DNA from: Papaver somniferum
Lineage: Eukaryota; Streptophyta; Magnoliopsida; Ranunculales; Papaveraceae
Length of the DNA stretch: 64,000 bases
Reading direction: 5' to 3'
NCBI RefSeq assembly: GCF_003573695.1
Contig: NC_039368.1
Location: 17,488,360-17,552,359 of the forward strand
The translations under genes and the position numbers were made by a program. Positions 12,026 through 22,606 of this stretch are shown here, one piece after another. Position 1 is the first letter of the stretch. Each line of letters begins with the position of its first letter. The notes under the pieces were generated by a model. The model was not told the DNA's origin. It saw only the letters and a list, made by a program, of their open reading frames with translations, and made no database searches.

Positions 12026-13312
12026 ATGGCTAATAAGGCAGCAATAGAAGATCTAACCAAAAAGATCGAAGAACTTAATTCAGCTCAGGCAGATTTCACT
12101 AAAAGGATGGATGACTTACGGAATCACAAAGCGATTCATCTGTGAAGTATGATGCCGTGATGCAATCAATTAAAGAGATCAAAGAAGCTCAAGGGAAACC
12201 AACTCCGGAGCTTATGACTGCTATTACTACAGCTCCTAATAATCAGATGGATCGTTTCATGGAGCTCCAGGGTAGAAATCAAGTCATCCGAGAGATCCAT
12301 AGCAACGAAAGTGGAGGAATTTTGGTTCCACCACCACCCAGCGGCACTATTCCAGGTGAAAACAATTTAAATCAACCACGTTATTTAATTGGAGCTCAAG
12401 AGAATAATCAATTTCAACAACCTAAACCCAAAGTTGAGTTTCCTAAATTCGATGGTACTAATCCACGCTTGTGGATACGTAAGTGCAGATTTTTTTATAT
12501 TATGCATAACATGTTAGACCATCAGATGGTGAATATGGAATCTATGTACTTAGAAGGAAGGGCAGGTGTCTGGTTCCAGGATTACCAGATTGGAAAACAA
12601 GTCATATTGTGGGAATATTTCCTTAGAGATATTTGCCTCTGATTTCAAGAGGTAGGACATGATGATATTGTAGGTGAATTTAACAAACTTCAACAAGTAG
12701 GGACAGTCCTTGACTATCAATAAATTTTTGAAGAACTCAAGGCATTAATATTAGCGAAGTATCCTCACATAATAGAAGAGTACTTCACTTCAAGCTTCAT
12801 CAGTGGACTTAAAGAAGAACTAAGACTGCATGTTCAAATGTTTACTCCAAAATCATTGTCCAGTGCAGTGTACCTAGCTAGAATGCAGGAAGCTCTAATT
12901 GAAAATGCTGCTAAGAAGTCAAGAAACCAATATAAGCCTTCCCCACTCTATGTTCCCAACCACTACCCTCAGAGGAGCAGTCCATCTCCAGTTACTAGTC
13001 CTAGAAACATTAACAAGACTTTTTCCACCCCTACCCCTCTTTCCCCACCACCAATTAAAAGATTGTCTTATGCTGAGATGAGGAAGAGAAGGGAGAAAGG
13101 GTTATGCTACAACTATGATGAAGTTTTCCATGCAGGCATAAGGGCATTAAACAACAAATATATATGCTAGCTGCTGATGAAGAAGACACCTCTCCATCTG
13201 GTGAAGAGCCCCTTTGTGATTCTCCACTGTCACCTAGTACTGAAGAAGAGGTGGAAATTTCAGTGCATGCCTTGGCTGGCAATGTGTCTCAAAATACCAT
13301 CAGGATTGAAGT
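12026..13312 (+). pseudogene. gag: Chromovirus-type gag, broken
   Basis: Gag builds the virus-like particle that packages element RNA. The ATG at 12026 opens a frame that shifts near 12140. It then continues in one frame to 13170 with stops at 12640-12642 and near 12721. The capsid core is typical of chromovirus Gag: FPKFDGTNPRLWIRKC and YLEGRAGVWFQDY (about 12440-12585), then a helical segment with SSFISGLKEELRLHV (about 12793-12838). The zinc knuckle near 13105-13135 is damaged: the second cysteine reads Tyr and the last Cys is lost. After 13170 coding continues in another frame into an acidic linker. It is split from pol by the 10.5-kb element C inserted at 13313. Confidence 0.85.
13308..13312 (+). 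other. Target-site duplication GAAGT, left copy
   Basis: GAAGT here and at 23854-23858 bracket the minus-strand copia element C. The five-base length is normal for LTR retrotransposons. It shows that gag (left) and pol (right) of element F were once contiguous. Confidence 0.8.
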
Positions 13313-14446
13313 TAAAAAATCGGGGGTCTAACAACACCACCCAATATTTCTCTTAGCAATCTGTATGGACAAACTCCAATATACTTTTTATGAGAATCAA
13401 CTAGACAGTTAGACTCAATCAATAAAAAGACATATCAAAGAATTTATATCTCAATCTCTCGATTTAATCTTACTCAAGCAAAGAGCGAGTCTCGATTAAA
13501 GAGAGATAGACTTGGATGGTACCAAAGACCAATGTCCAAGGATCAATCAACAACCGTTAGGTCAGACTATCCAATTGATTGATCTAACGCACAACCTGTA
13601 TTATTTCTATTATATAAACAAATATAATGCGGAAAAGAAACAACACAGACACCAGAAGTTTTGTTAACGAGGAAACCGCAAATGCAGAAAACACCCGGGA
13701 CCTAGTCCAGATTGAATACACACTGTATTAAGCCGCTACAGACATTATCCTACTCCAAGCTAACTTCGGACTGGACTATAGTTGAACCCCAATCAGTCTC
13801 CCACTGATCCAAGGTACAGTTGCACCCCTATGCCTCTGATCCCAGCAGGATACTACGCACTTGATTCCCTTAGCTGACCTCACCCATAACTAAGAGTTGC
13901 TACGACCCAAAATCGCAGGCTTTAACAATAAACAAATCTGTCTCCCACAGAAAAATGTATTAAAGGATAAATAGGATAAATCTGTCTCCCACAGAAAAAC
14001 CCTGAAGTTTTTGTTTCGTCTTTTGATATATAATCAAGTTGAACATAAACCAATTGATAATCCGGTCTAATATTCCCGAAGAACATCCTAGATTAATCAA
14101 TCACCTCACAACAATTTTGATCGTATGGTAGCGAAACAAGACGTCGTGGAATCACAAACGATGAGACGAAGATGTTTGTGATTACTTTTATATCTTGGCT
14201 ATCAGAAAACTCTCACGATCTTAAGCCAATCAATCTGATTGTACTCGTACGATAGAAGATGCAAGATCAGATCACACAACTACGATAAAAGTAGTATCGG
14301 TCTAGCTTCACAATCCCAATGAAGTCTTCAAGTCGTTAACCCGGTTTGAGAAAACAAAACCAGAGGGTTTAAGGAGAATAGACTCTAGCTTACAAACTAG
14401 TATCACATGGATGTGTGGGGATTAGTTTGTAGAGTTGCTAGATGTA
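13313..14446 (-). repeat. Element C 3' LTR, distal half
   Basis: Inverted match to about the last 1.13 kb of LTR A, including the conserved R/U5 block (about 13620-13930). It breaks at 14446 where a solo LTR is inserted and resumes at 17564. Confidence 0.85.
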
Positions 14447-17400
14447 TGATAAGATCCGAAGATGCCTATATGTAATAACCGCAATCGCACGGTGTCCAAC
14501 TAGTAGACAGAGTCAAGTACGGGTGGTTCCCACGAGGAGCGGTGGAAATACGTAATCAATATCTCTAATGGACTAACAAATAAAGATGTTTTTCAGATTT
14601 TTGAAAGAATAAAGACAATGAGAAAAATAAACTAAAGTAACAAAACGAATCAAATGGAAGTGTTGGTAACCAGGGTTTAATGTATCCACCACTATTTCTA
14701 TTCAAATACTGAAACGAAACATAATTCATGAATTATTTATTGTTCGTTCTATTGACATCACCTATTATATAAATTAGAGTCGCAAATATCACTGGGACGC
14801 CCTAAGCATGGAACATCAAAAGAGTAAACCAAAGCATGCACCATCAAATGGCATTAGCGAGAAATTTATACGAAACTAAATACAGGTTCTCAAATAATAC
14901 CTGGCTATTCTAAGCATACCCATCAAAGGATTTAACCCAAACATGAAATATCAAATAAGTAGACAAATATATTTTCGATCCTGACAATTATGCACAGAGG
15001 TTATACGGAACCGGTGAAGCAACAACTCATATTATCATTAAATCAATATATAAAATCATGGAATTATTTATTCAAATCAAAATGGTCTATTGCTATATAA
15101 TCCAATCAATCGAAAATGGCCTAATACCCATGTAGTTTCAACCATAAAAACCCTAGTTACAAAATAATTAGCATAACATGGCTTTCTCAAAAGCCATAAA
15201 CAAATATACTAGAAATTCACTCGCTAATCGAAATGGAATTGGAAAAACGAAAGAACACAAACCCAAACACAAACCCTTCTCCGTTTCTCCTTCACGGCTT
15301 TGTAGCCGCCTCCCTTCTGTTCGTCTCCCAAAACCGACCTCTCTTTCCGTTTCTGTTCATTCTTTTCTTTATAGTCTGCTGCAAAGATTATACCTAGCAA
15401 AAACTAACCAATAGGCCCAGTCCAATGACCACCGTTTCCCAAAACCAGAGTCCGGCCACTGCCTATTTCAGTCCGTCTAAAACTTATCACCCACCGGCTG
15501 CACATGCTCTCCATCCCGGCTATTACTTTCTGAACAGCTCCTCCATTACGAATTCAAATCATCCAAACATAAGATTCATCTTCTTTGCGAACAGCTCCAT
15601 TGAACCACTCTCAAATCATTCCCATATTCTCATGCACAAGTTTCTTGCCTTGCTGCCAAGTACAGAAGCAACAGCCCCCAATTCCATTCAGCGGCCAACA
15701 CTCATTTCAATCATCGCCTAGCTTGCTGCTGCCATCAGGTTGGAACTTGATTCCATCTTCTTTTGTTGCCTGCCAAGATTACTTGACCTGCCAAGTCTCG
15801 TCGCCAACAAAAACCAGTACCATCTTCATGAACTTTTGGATGAGTAGCTTGAGCTCCATGCGAACTCGTAGCTGCTGTAGAGACCGAGAACCAACAACAA
15901 TCTTCTCGGCGCACCATCTTCTTCTCCATTACGTCCGCAGGCCTTTTAAACACCATTGCCGCCAGTTTGATTCATTGCTTTCATGTCCGAACTCTCTCTA
16001 CAGCTACCGTTAGCCCACTGACTTGGCAATGCCTATTTCTTCTCCTGCCTTTACTTTCCGATTAACGTCAATGTCAGACCACCTGTACACGGCTACAATC
16101 ACCGGCAGTAACAACTCAGCCAATGCCAATGCTTCACTTCACATCCAAGACGAGCATACAATCACCAAGACCAACACCGTTCTTGTTCTCTGACCAACTG
16201 ATCGTCACAGTTTCGTCATCCACCGGCTGCACTTCAATTCATTTTATACACGGCCACCATTAATCATCTCAACATTCAGTTCAGACCAAGCCCATTTGAC
16301 TGAATCACAACAGCGCCACTGATCACTACTACCACGAACTCTAGCTTGAAATCCCAACCTCGCATCACGGTCTCAACTCTGCCAGCATCATCACCAACTC
16401 ATATAAATCATCTCAGTCACACCCAAGTTCTCCATGCAACCATCGTTGGTACCTTCTTATTCTCAAACCAACTGCCCATCGATGCCACCTGCAACAACAC
16501 TTCTTGAACACTTATAGTTGAAAGCAAAGATTGCTTTCATCTCCATTCGAGTACACAGCCATGAGATCGTTTACAACCAGCTCGTGTCTGAGTTCTCATG
16601 CTAAAAACAATGAAAACAGCAGGCTCATTCTCTTTCGACTGAAATCAAACCATGCAAACTCTCAATCTCAGGCCACAGCATCAGTTTAACAGCCTCATAT
16701 AACTCATCGATTCACAACACAGGCTACTCAATACAGAATCCATATCCTAAACTCATTTTTGTCGCAGTACTCTCAACATTCTTTCCTTCAAAAACCCTGC
16801 TTATCATTCTCCTACACAACAGCTGCAACCATCTCAGTCTCGGCCATACAATAATGGCAGCAACAATGGTTTCGCGTTCCCTGAAACTCCATAACTCCAT
16901 CATTTGTTCGTCGATCCTCAGAACCTTCCCAGATTGACCACCACTGCATGGAACTCTTAATGTACGCTAACCACAAACCCCAACCATAGCACAGTTTTTC
17001 CTTGCTGTTGAACAACATTGAGAAATTCGATTCAACTCCAACTTCAGATTGTATTTCATCCATTAGCTCACGACCGCAGCTCCATATTATGTCCCTCGAG
17101 CAGAAATCCACCAGCCGAAACATCTTCATCCTTGCTCTTCATAACAATTAACAGAAGCAGCAACAGCTAATTCAGGATGGTTTTCCGGCTACTGCCTATT
17201 CAAACTATAGCACCACCTGCGCCTCTCCTTGATTACGATCAGCTGCACCAACAAGAAGAGATGGAGAGTTTAGCCACGTCCACTCTTTGCTTCTCAAATT
17301 TCTAATTGGGTCCACTGAATGAGATGTCCGTGAAATAGCTTCAGTGCCGCTGATATATAGAAATACCAGGCCGGCCACATAAATGTCTTTAGACGTCTTT

Positions 17401-17563
17401 GTCGCAAACTCCGGTCTAGCTCGTGTTTTAACCATTTATTTACTGGATTATTGAATTCGCTTGTACTTTCAACAAAAGCACTAAAATAGTATTGTTAGCC
17501 AAAAATATTGAGTCGTAGCTAATATAAATATGGGTATAAAATGTAGCACTAACGTGCTTATCA
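14447..17563 (-). mobile_element. Solo LTR of a gypsy-like element, 3.1 kb
   Basis: On the minus strand it runs from TGATAAGCAC (17563) to GGATCTTATCA (14447), so its ends are inverted TGATAAG/CTTATCA. It is flanked by ATGTA (14442-14446) and ATGTC (17564-17568), a one-mismatch five-base duplication. The host copia LTR reads straight through once it is removed. No primer site, polypurine tract or pol motif is inside, so it is best read as a single LTR. Most of 15240-17440 is C-rich and G-poor on the + strand. The open frames at 15178-15414, 15425-15721, 15585-16013 and 16812-17129 are low-complexity and share no recognisable domain. The neighbouring sequence at 14820-14845 has the 'GAACATCAAAAG' type motif seen in the Athila-type LTRs. 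Confidence 0.7.
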
Positions 17564-18408
17564 ATGTCCCCTTATATAGCCTTTCAAATCAGGGTTTCGC
17601 CTTGCTCACAAAGCAAACGCTATCCACCATTAGATGAAAACCTTTAGATTCAAGCTAATATATCTCAACCGTTAGATTGAAACCTTAGCTTGTCATACAC
17701 AAATGAACTGCACGCTTCTAGGTTTGTAAACCGTACCCAAACGTGTGCATTGTTGGTTCAATAATAGTCAACCTAAAGGTTATCCATTTGAGCATTTCAT
17801 ACCAACCACTTTCTTCTTCACCATAACTAGTTCAAATGACTCACATGAACTAGTTAGAGAGTTGTTCAATTGCAAGGAAATCTCATGTACTACACAAGAT
17901 ACAATTGAAGCAAAGATGATTCAATTCACATGAATCGGTTCATGAACTTTATAGCCACGGTTTGCAAAAGCATTCCTTAGTCTTTATGAGTTAAGTTCAG
18001 AAATCATCTTTAGATATATAACCTATACAAGTTCGCAGACTAGGTTCGCGGACTTGAAGTACTGGAAAGAGTTTTCAAACTCCAGCAGAAATTCTCGGGT
18101 TCGAGAGCTTCGCTGGTTCGCGGACTTGGCTCACGCAACACAGTTTGATAACTCAGCAGAAATTCTCGAGTTTGAGAACTTCGGCAGTTCGCGGACTGAG
18201 TTCGCGGACTTGGCTACTAGTCGATTTCCATCATGGGACTTATGCACATATGTGTTTCCACAACATACTTATGTCCACTATGGTTATGTAATCTAAACTC
18301 TCATTCCGATCATTGAAAAATTCTTAGAGGACGTTATATAGTTGTTACACTATTTCTCGTCAAAGCAATTTTCAAGATGATCGAAACATACATGACTTGC
18401 GTCGCTAG
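17564..18408 (-). repeat. Element C 3' LTR, proximal part
   Basis: A near copy (roughly 97% by eye) of 22607-23443, which belongs to the 5' LTR of the same element. It contains about 2.5 units of a ~72-bp tandem repeat built around GTTCGCGGACTT (18022-18230). The small open frame 18054-18296 is only this repeat block. It ends at 18408 where element D begins. Confidence 0.8.
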
Positions 18409-20090
18409 TGATAGACACATTTTTGTGTCTGATATAATCTCAATTGTATATATTGTTAGTGCTCGATTTTGTATTTATTATGGCTTTTTGTGTCTTTGTA
18501 GGTGTTTTTGGAGAAATAACCCTATGCGGGAAAATTGGCTCGAAAAGTGGTATTTGAGCTCGTGGGAGAAAATTACTGTTCGGACTCTCAGTTTGGATAA
18601 GGGGCACTTCAATTACTAAGGGGCACCTCACTGCTTATGCACTCCAATGACTAAATGCACCCCTGTATGGATAGGGGGAGGTCATCTTCTCTTTCGTTTG
18701 AAAATGTTTTTGGCGGGAAATTCATTCTCAGCACTGATGTTTTTCTGGAATTAATTTGGACAAGATATTACGGGCTTTCTGTTGGATATGGACTGGAAGA
18801 GTCGTATACATCAAAACAGGGTTGGCAAGAGAGTTCGTTATGGAAAGAAAATTTATCTCTGCGTATATTATGAAACATGGAAAATGCTGTTGAAAGTCCG
18901 AAACTTTCGGGCGAGAATTCAAACAAGATTTTTATGGGTTCGTTCACGGATTTGGGTTTCTCTAGGCCTGTTGAATCATAACATGGGAGGAAATTGGGCC
19001 GGAAAATGGTCTCTCGACGGAGTTTTACTCGGGTTTTGTTGGAGATTTTGAAAAAGATAGAGGGAGATTTCATTATACAGAACCGAGAATATTCCGATGT
19101 TGGTTTTGTTATTTATGGAAGATACGTGGGACCTTAGGGAAGATAATATGTAATGCGATTTGTTTCTATACATTCTGGAGAGTTTTGACAACTAAGAAGC
19201 CGCGTAGAGAGATTGCAGGAGATTTCCTCGCAACTTGCCGTGGGGGGAAAACAAGGATTTACTCACAAGATATTCGATCCTGTTGTGCATAAATAGAGTT
19301 GGCTGAGGTTAAGAAGGGGGTCAAGAGTTGGGGGGGGGGGAGCCAACAGAAGGCTACAAAGATCAGCAGGAGAAGTTGCAGAGAAGGAGTTTCTGCTGGT
19401 ATAGAAGAAGAAGCTGCAGAGCATAAGACACACAGAAAAAGTCGCAGAGAAATATCGTTGTTCAACAGCAGTACACACATATCGTTTATAAACAGCAGTT
19501 ACATTAGGTTTTTAGCCGATATCTTCTTTGTAACATCGACGTCTGTAACATCATTACAGCGTTGCAAATCTCTGTGTTATACAATTTCTCCAATACAACA
19601 ACTTTTTGAGCTATGGATTATTATTTTGAGCATGTTTTTGATATGAGGAGCTAAACCCCAACACTGGGATGATGGAGAAAGCCATATTTCATACGTGTGG
19701 TAATTATATTTAATTCTTTTTATGACTTTTTGTATTAATTTAATCGTTTTATGATTTTTCTTATTTAGTTGTGAAGTCGTATGATGATGTATGCTTGGTC
19801 TAAGTGCTTTTGATGCATCATGCTAGTGATTTACAGTTAACCTTTTTAAAATCTACCCTGGCAAAGAATTAGAGTCAATAAACAAGAGCTATAATTGTCT
19901 AAGAATTAATTTTTGAACCACATGGTATGAGGTTTGGTGGAATCCCGAGTCTCAGTAATCTCTCGACATTGTGGAAAACCTTGTGTACATATTTTCTTTA
20001 TTTTTATTATTTTCTATTATTAAGTCTGAAATTGAGTCTACACAAGTCCGGGTTGAACAAACTTTATTTACCACTTAAAAAACTTCACCA
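18409..20090 (+). repeat. Element D 5' LTR
   Basis: It starts TGATAGACAC with the terminal dyad AGACACATTTTTGTGTCT and ends ACCA just before ATTTTTGGCG. The shared U3 segment carries repeats of GGATAAGGGGCAC and TAAGGGGCACC (about 18595-18630). A run of ten or eleven Gs lies at 19331-19341. The left flank GCTAG is copia LTR; the matching right flank was deleted. Confidence 0.8.
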
Positions 20091-20095
20091 ATTTT

Positions 20096-20113
20096 TGGCG
20101 TCGCCGACGCGGA
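20096..20113 (+). other. Primer-binding site of element D
   Basis: TGGCGTCGCCGACGCGGA sits at the normal PBS position. Compared with the tRNA-Asp site it keeps the first five bases and the GGA end but differs at about five positions. It is identical to element I and one base different from K, M and J. It contains the near-perfect dyad GCGTCG-C-CGACGC. Confidence 0.7.
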
Positions 20114-20474
20114 TTTATATTTAGATTTGTTTTAGGTTTATTTTTATTTTTATTATTTTTTGTTCTTTTTTACGCGTTTTGGTATTTTTCGATTCTTTTC
20201 AGATTTGGAGAGAAGCTACAAAGAAAGAAAAAGTGTTATAAAAGGAAAGCATCGCCAAAGAAGGAAAGAAAAGAGGAATCTGAAAGGAGTGAAGAAGAAG
20301 ATTTTGTATATAGTTATTTTGTTTATTTTTAGAAACTGTAAATAGGATTTTATTTTTGTAATTTTTCTTTTCCTTTTTGGACATTTTTATTTTTGGACTT
20401 TATTTTTGGACTGGACATTATTATTATTTTGAAACCCTAAGGAAGGGTTAAAAATTAAGTATAAACTGTTTGCA

Positions 20475-20590
20475 GGGAAGGACGACAGTTACGATACTGT
20501 CTCGGCCCCTCGGGTTCGTACACTGACATTGGAGTCGGTGGCCTGAGTCGACTTCAACGGTTCATCGCCCATCTGGTACGGGAGGTAAGA
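20475..20590 (+). promoter_or_regulatory. Conserved leader RNA structure and splice-donor-like site, element D
   Basis: Hairpin 1 is GACAGT-TACGAT-ACTGTC at 20484-20501. A second stem pairs CTCGGG (about 20509-20514) with CCTGAG (about 20541-20546, one G-U). A third, CCCATCTGGTACGGG, lies next to the donor-like GGGAG/GTAAG with the GT at 20585-20586. The same block occurs in I, K, M, L and J, with compensatory changes in hairpin 1. Here only about 74 bases separate the GT from the ORF start, versus about 600 in the other elements, so most of the putative intron is missing. Confidence 0.65.
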
Positions 20591-20659
20591 CTCTATCCAC
20601 CCACGAATCCCCTTCCAGTGGATTTTATTTTGTGTGACAACTCACACCCCTGCAGTAGA

Positions 20660-22240
20660 ATGTCAAACTGGTATTACAATAGTCAATACAACGAATATCC
20701 GACTGAGTTTCAAAATGGACGTTACTACTTTGACCATAGTGTGAATAGTGGTTGGGAACATCAGCCTTCTGAAGATTATGGTCCATACCATGGTGAGCCC
20801 AATTACTATACGCACCGGTCATATGAGCAAAATTCTTATATTTCTCCTTTAGAAGAGTCTCTCAAGAAATTAGAAGAGTCGACACGTATGATAGCTGAGA
20901 TGAATAACTTAGTTTATGACGAAAGAAAACTTTCTATAGAGGAATACCTCAAGCTGATAGCTGAGACGAACGAAATAATTGCTCAAAATAATCTTAATTT
21001 TCAATACAGTGTCTCCAATAATACCCTTGAAAATGGGGATAGTTATTTGCATAAACAGGATGACGAGGATATAATTGGTAACACTATTTTTTGTTTAGAT
21101 GAGGTTCAACCATTTTCATGTTATTATAATGATTATGATGAGGATAGTGTTGATGAAGAATTTGAAATAAATAAGCATAGTGATCAGGAATTTGCTACTC
21201 CAACTGAGCTTAATAATAATATTATTTCTAGTTCAAATCCAAATAATTTTAATAATTATTCACCTATTCAAAAGGACGAGGATTTGACTAGAGATACCCC
21301 CGTTTTAGACGATGTAGTATTTCCTTTTGATTACGAAGCTAATAATGGTTTAGCGGAACGAGTATATTTTGAGTTTAGCGATTTAGAAACAATAGACTTA
21401 GAAAAATAAAATGAACTCGTCGAGATGAGTGAGGATGTACCCGACTTAGAAGAATCAATTGACCATTTTCATGAATTAGATGACCTTGAAATTAGGGAAG
21501 TTGTGACTAGTCTTTCTAGAGAAACTGAAAACTCTAAGTTTGGAGGTGATTATCATTCTCCATGTGATTTAACTCTTAGAAAGGTCCCTCACTTGGGACT
21601 TGACATATGTGCCTCAACCATTTTACAAGATTATCTTCATACACGTTTTCCTGAACCTAGTGATGTCCACAAGAAATTTCAGTTATTAGAAACCCATCCT
21701 CTGGTTGATGTGGTTTACCCATGCTATGATACCCAGATTGACTTTGTTTTCCCACGAAGTATTTTTCTTCCAAATGTGGGAATGTTTGATTTTCAAATGT
21801 GTCGAATATTAAGTTTTGAGACTAAACCTAATTACTTTAGGACATTAGGATCGACATACTTGTTTGAGGAAGATCACCACTCTCATTTTGGTCAGCTGTG
21901 TAAGTCAAATCTGATTGACTTAGAGGATCCTCAATTATTCAGGTTATTATTATGTGCTTCTAAGTTTTTATTTGAGTTTTTCCAGACTCTAGAACCTGAA
22001 CATTTGGGTCTAACATATGAGGAAACGCAACCCATGAAAATATTTTATTTGGACCCAATTATAGATCCTGAACCTGAACTACAACTAGATGTAGTTGTCT
22101 TAAACAGGAAACTAGACAAGGGTGTGCTTTATTTGTTCATTTTATTGTCATGTTGCAGATTCATTTTACTTGTGATAACTCTATTTGGTTTTGATGACCC
22201 ACAAATATTTCGGCTATTACTTTATGATTCTATGAGGTGA
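20660..22240 (+). pseudogene. MSNWY protein of element D, one internal stop
   Basis: I do not recognise this protein. It is about 527 codons in one frame, broken only by a TAA at 21407-21409. The N-terminus (MSNWYYNSQYNEYPTEFQNG) is Tyr/Asn-rich and low-complexity. Residues about 70-125 are helical (LEESLKKLEESTRMIAEMNN). The middle (about 130-260) is acidic. The C-terminal half starts with EESIDHFHELDDLEIREVV, then SKFGGDYHSPC, then a compact, better-conserved segment (HPLVDVVYPCYDTQIDFVFP; LSFETKPNYFR). A motif DPQLFRLLL / DPQIFRLLL occurs twice, separated by a hydrophobic stretch (about residues 490-512) that could span a membrane. Elements I and K carry related proteins. No Gag, protease or RT motifs are visible. 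Confidence 0.6.
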
Positions 22241-22606
22241 CTAACTCTTTCTTAGTCTGGCTGAAGACGTTAAATTTAGCACTTCTTGGGAGGTAACCCA
22301 TTCTCATGCAACACGGTAATATCTTTCCTTATCTCTTTTGTTTCAAATGGTAACAGTTTCTCCTTGTTCATGCTTTTAATTTGATCTTTAGAACATTGAG
22401 GACAATGTTAGATTTAAGTTTGGGGGTATAGGAGAAACTTTTTAGTTGCATAATTAAATTTCAGAGCCTAGAAATTTATGCCTATTAAGGATGGCACTAA
22501 CCAATCTAAGTGTATGGAAGAATTTTGGTTGTAGGAGTTGAGGAACCAATCTGACTAGATGGCAACATCTAAAGAGTCTATTCATAAAAGCACAGAGCTC
22601 AAGTGC
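22241..22606 (+). promoter_or_regulatory. Element D 3' region with hairpin and internal polypurine tract
   Basis: AACATTGAGGACAATGTT (22392-22409) is a seven-base dyad with loop AGGA, followed by AAGTTTGGGGGTA (22416-22428), a polypurine-like tract identical in core to the one that abuts the 3' LTR in related elements. The region is conserved in I, M and J. It ends abruptly at the junction with copia LTR sequence near 22606. Confidence 0.6.

Larger units (their letters stand above)
18409..22606 (+). mobile_element. Element D: non-autonomous Athila-related element with an MSNWY ORF, 3' truncated
   Basis: 5' LTR 18409-20090, primer site 20096-20113, structured leader to 20659, one long ORF 20660-22240, and the start of the 3' untranslated region. 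It is cut at about 22606, inside the segment that in element I (about 32130-32150) is followed by more 3' sequence; its own 3' LTR is lost. There is no gag, protease, RT or integrase. Related elements in the window are I and K. Confidence 0.85.

Noticed and set aside
15178..17129. Several open frames in the 3.1-kb solo LTR, possibly a host gene fragment
   Set aside because: The frames overlap, change strand, and have no recognisable domain or exon-intron signals; composition bias explains them.
18022..18230. CRISPR-like or satellite array
   Set aside because: The ~72-bp units are few, imperfect and confined to a copia U3; this is plant DNA and the units are plain tandem duplicates.
18054..18296. 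80-codon frame duplicated at 23087-23329
   Set aside because: The two copies are the same LTR repeat block in two LTRs of one element; conservation reflects the shared LTR, not a protein.
19331..19341. G-quadruplex from a G run in D's LTR
   Set aside because: A single run of ten or eleven Gs, not four spaced tracts, and not kept in related LTRs; probably a slippage product.
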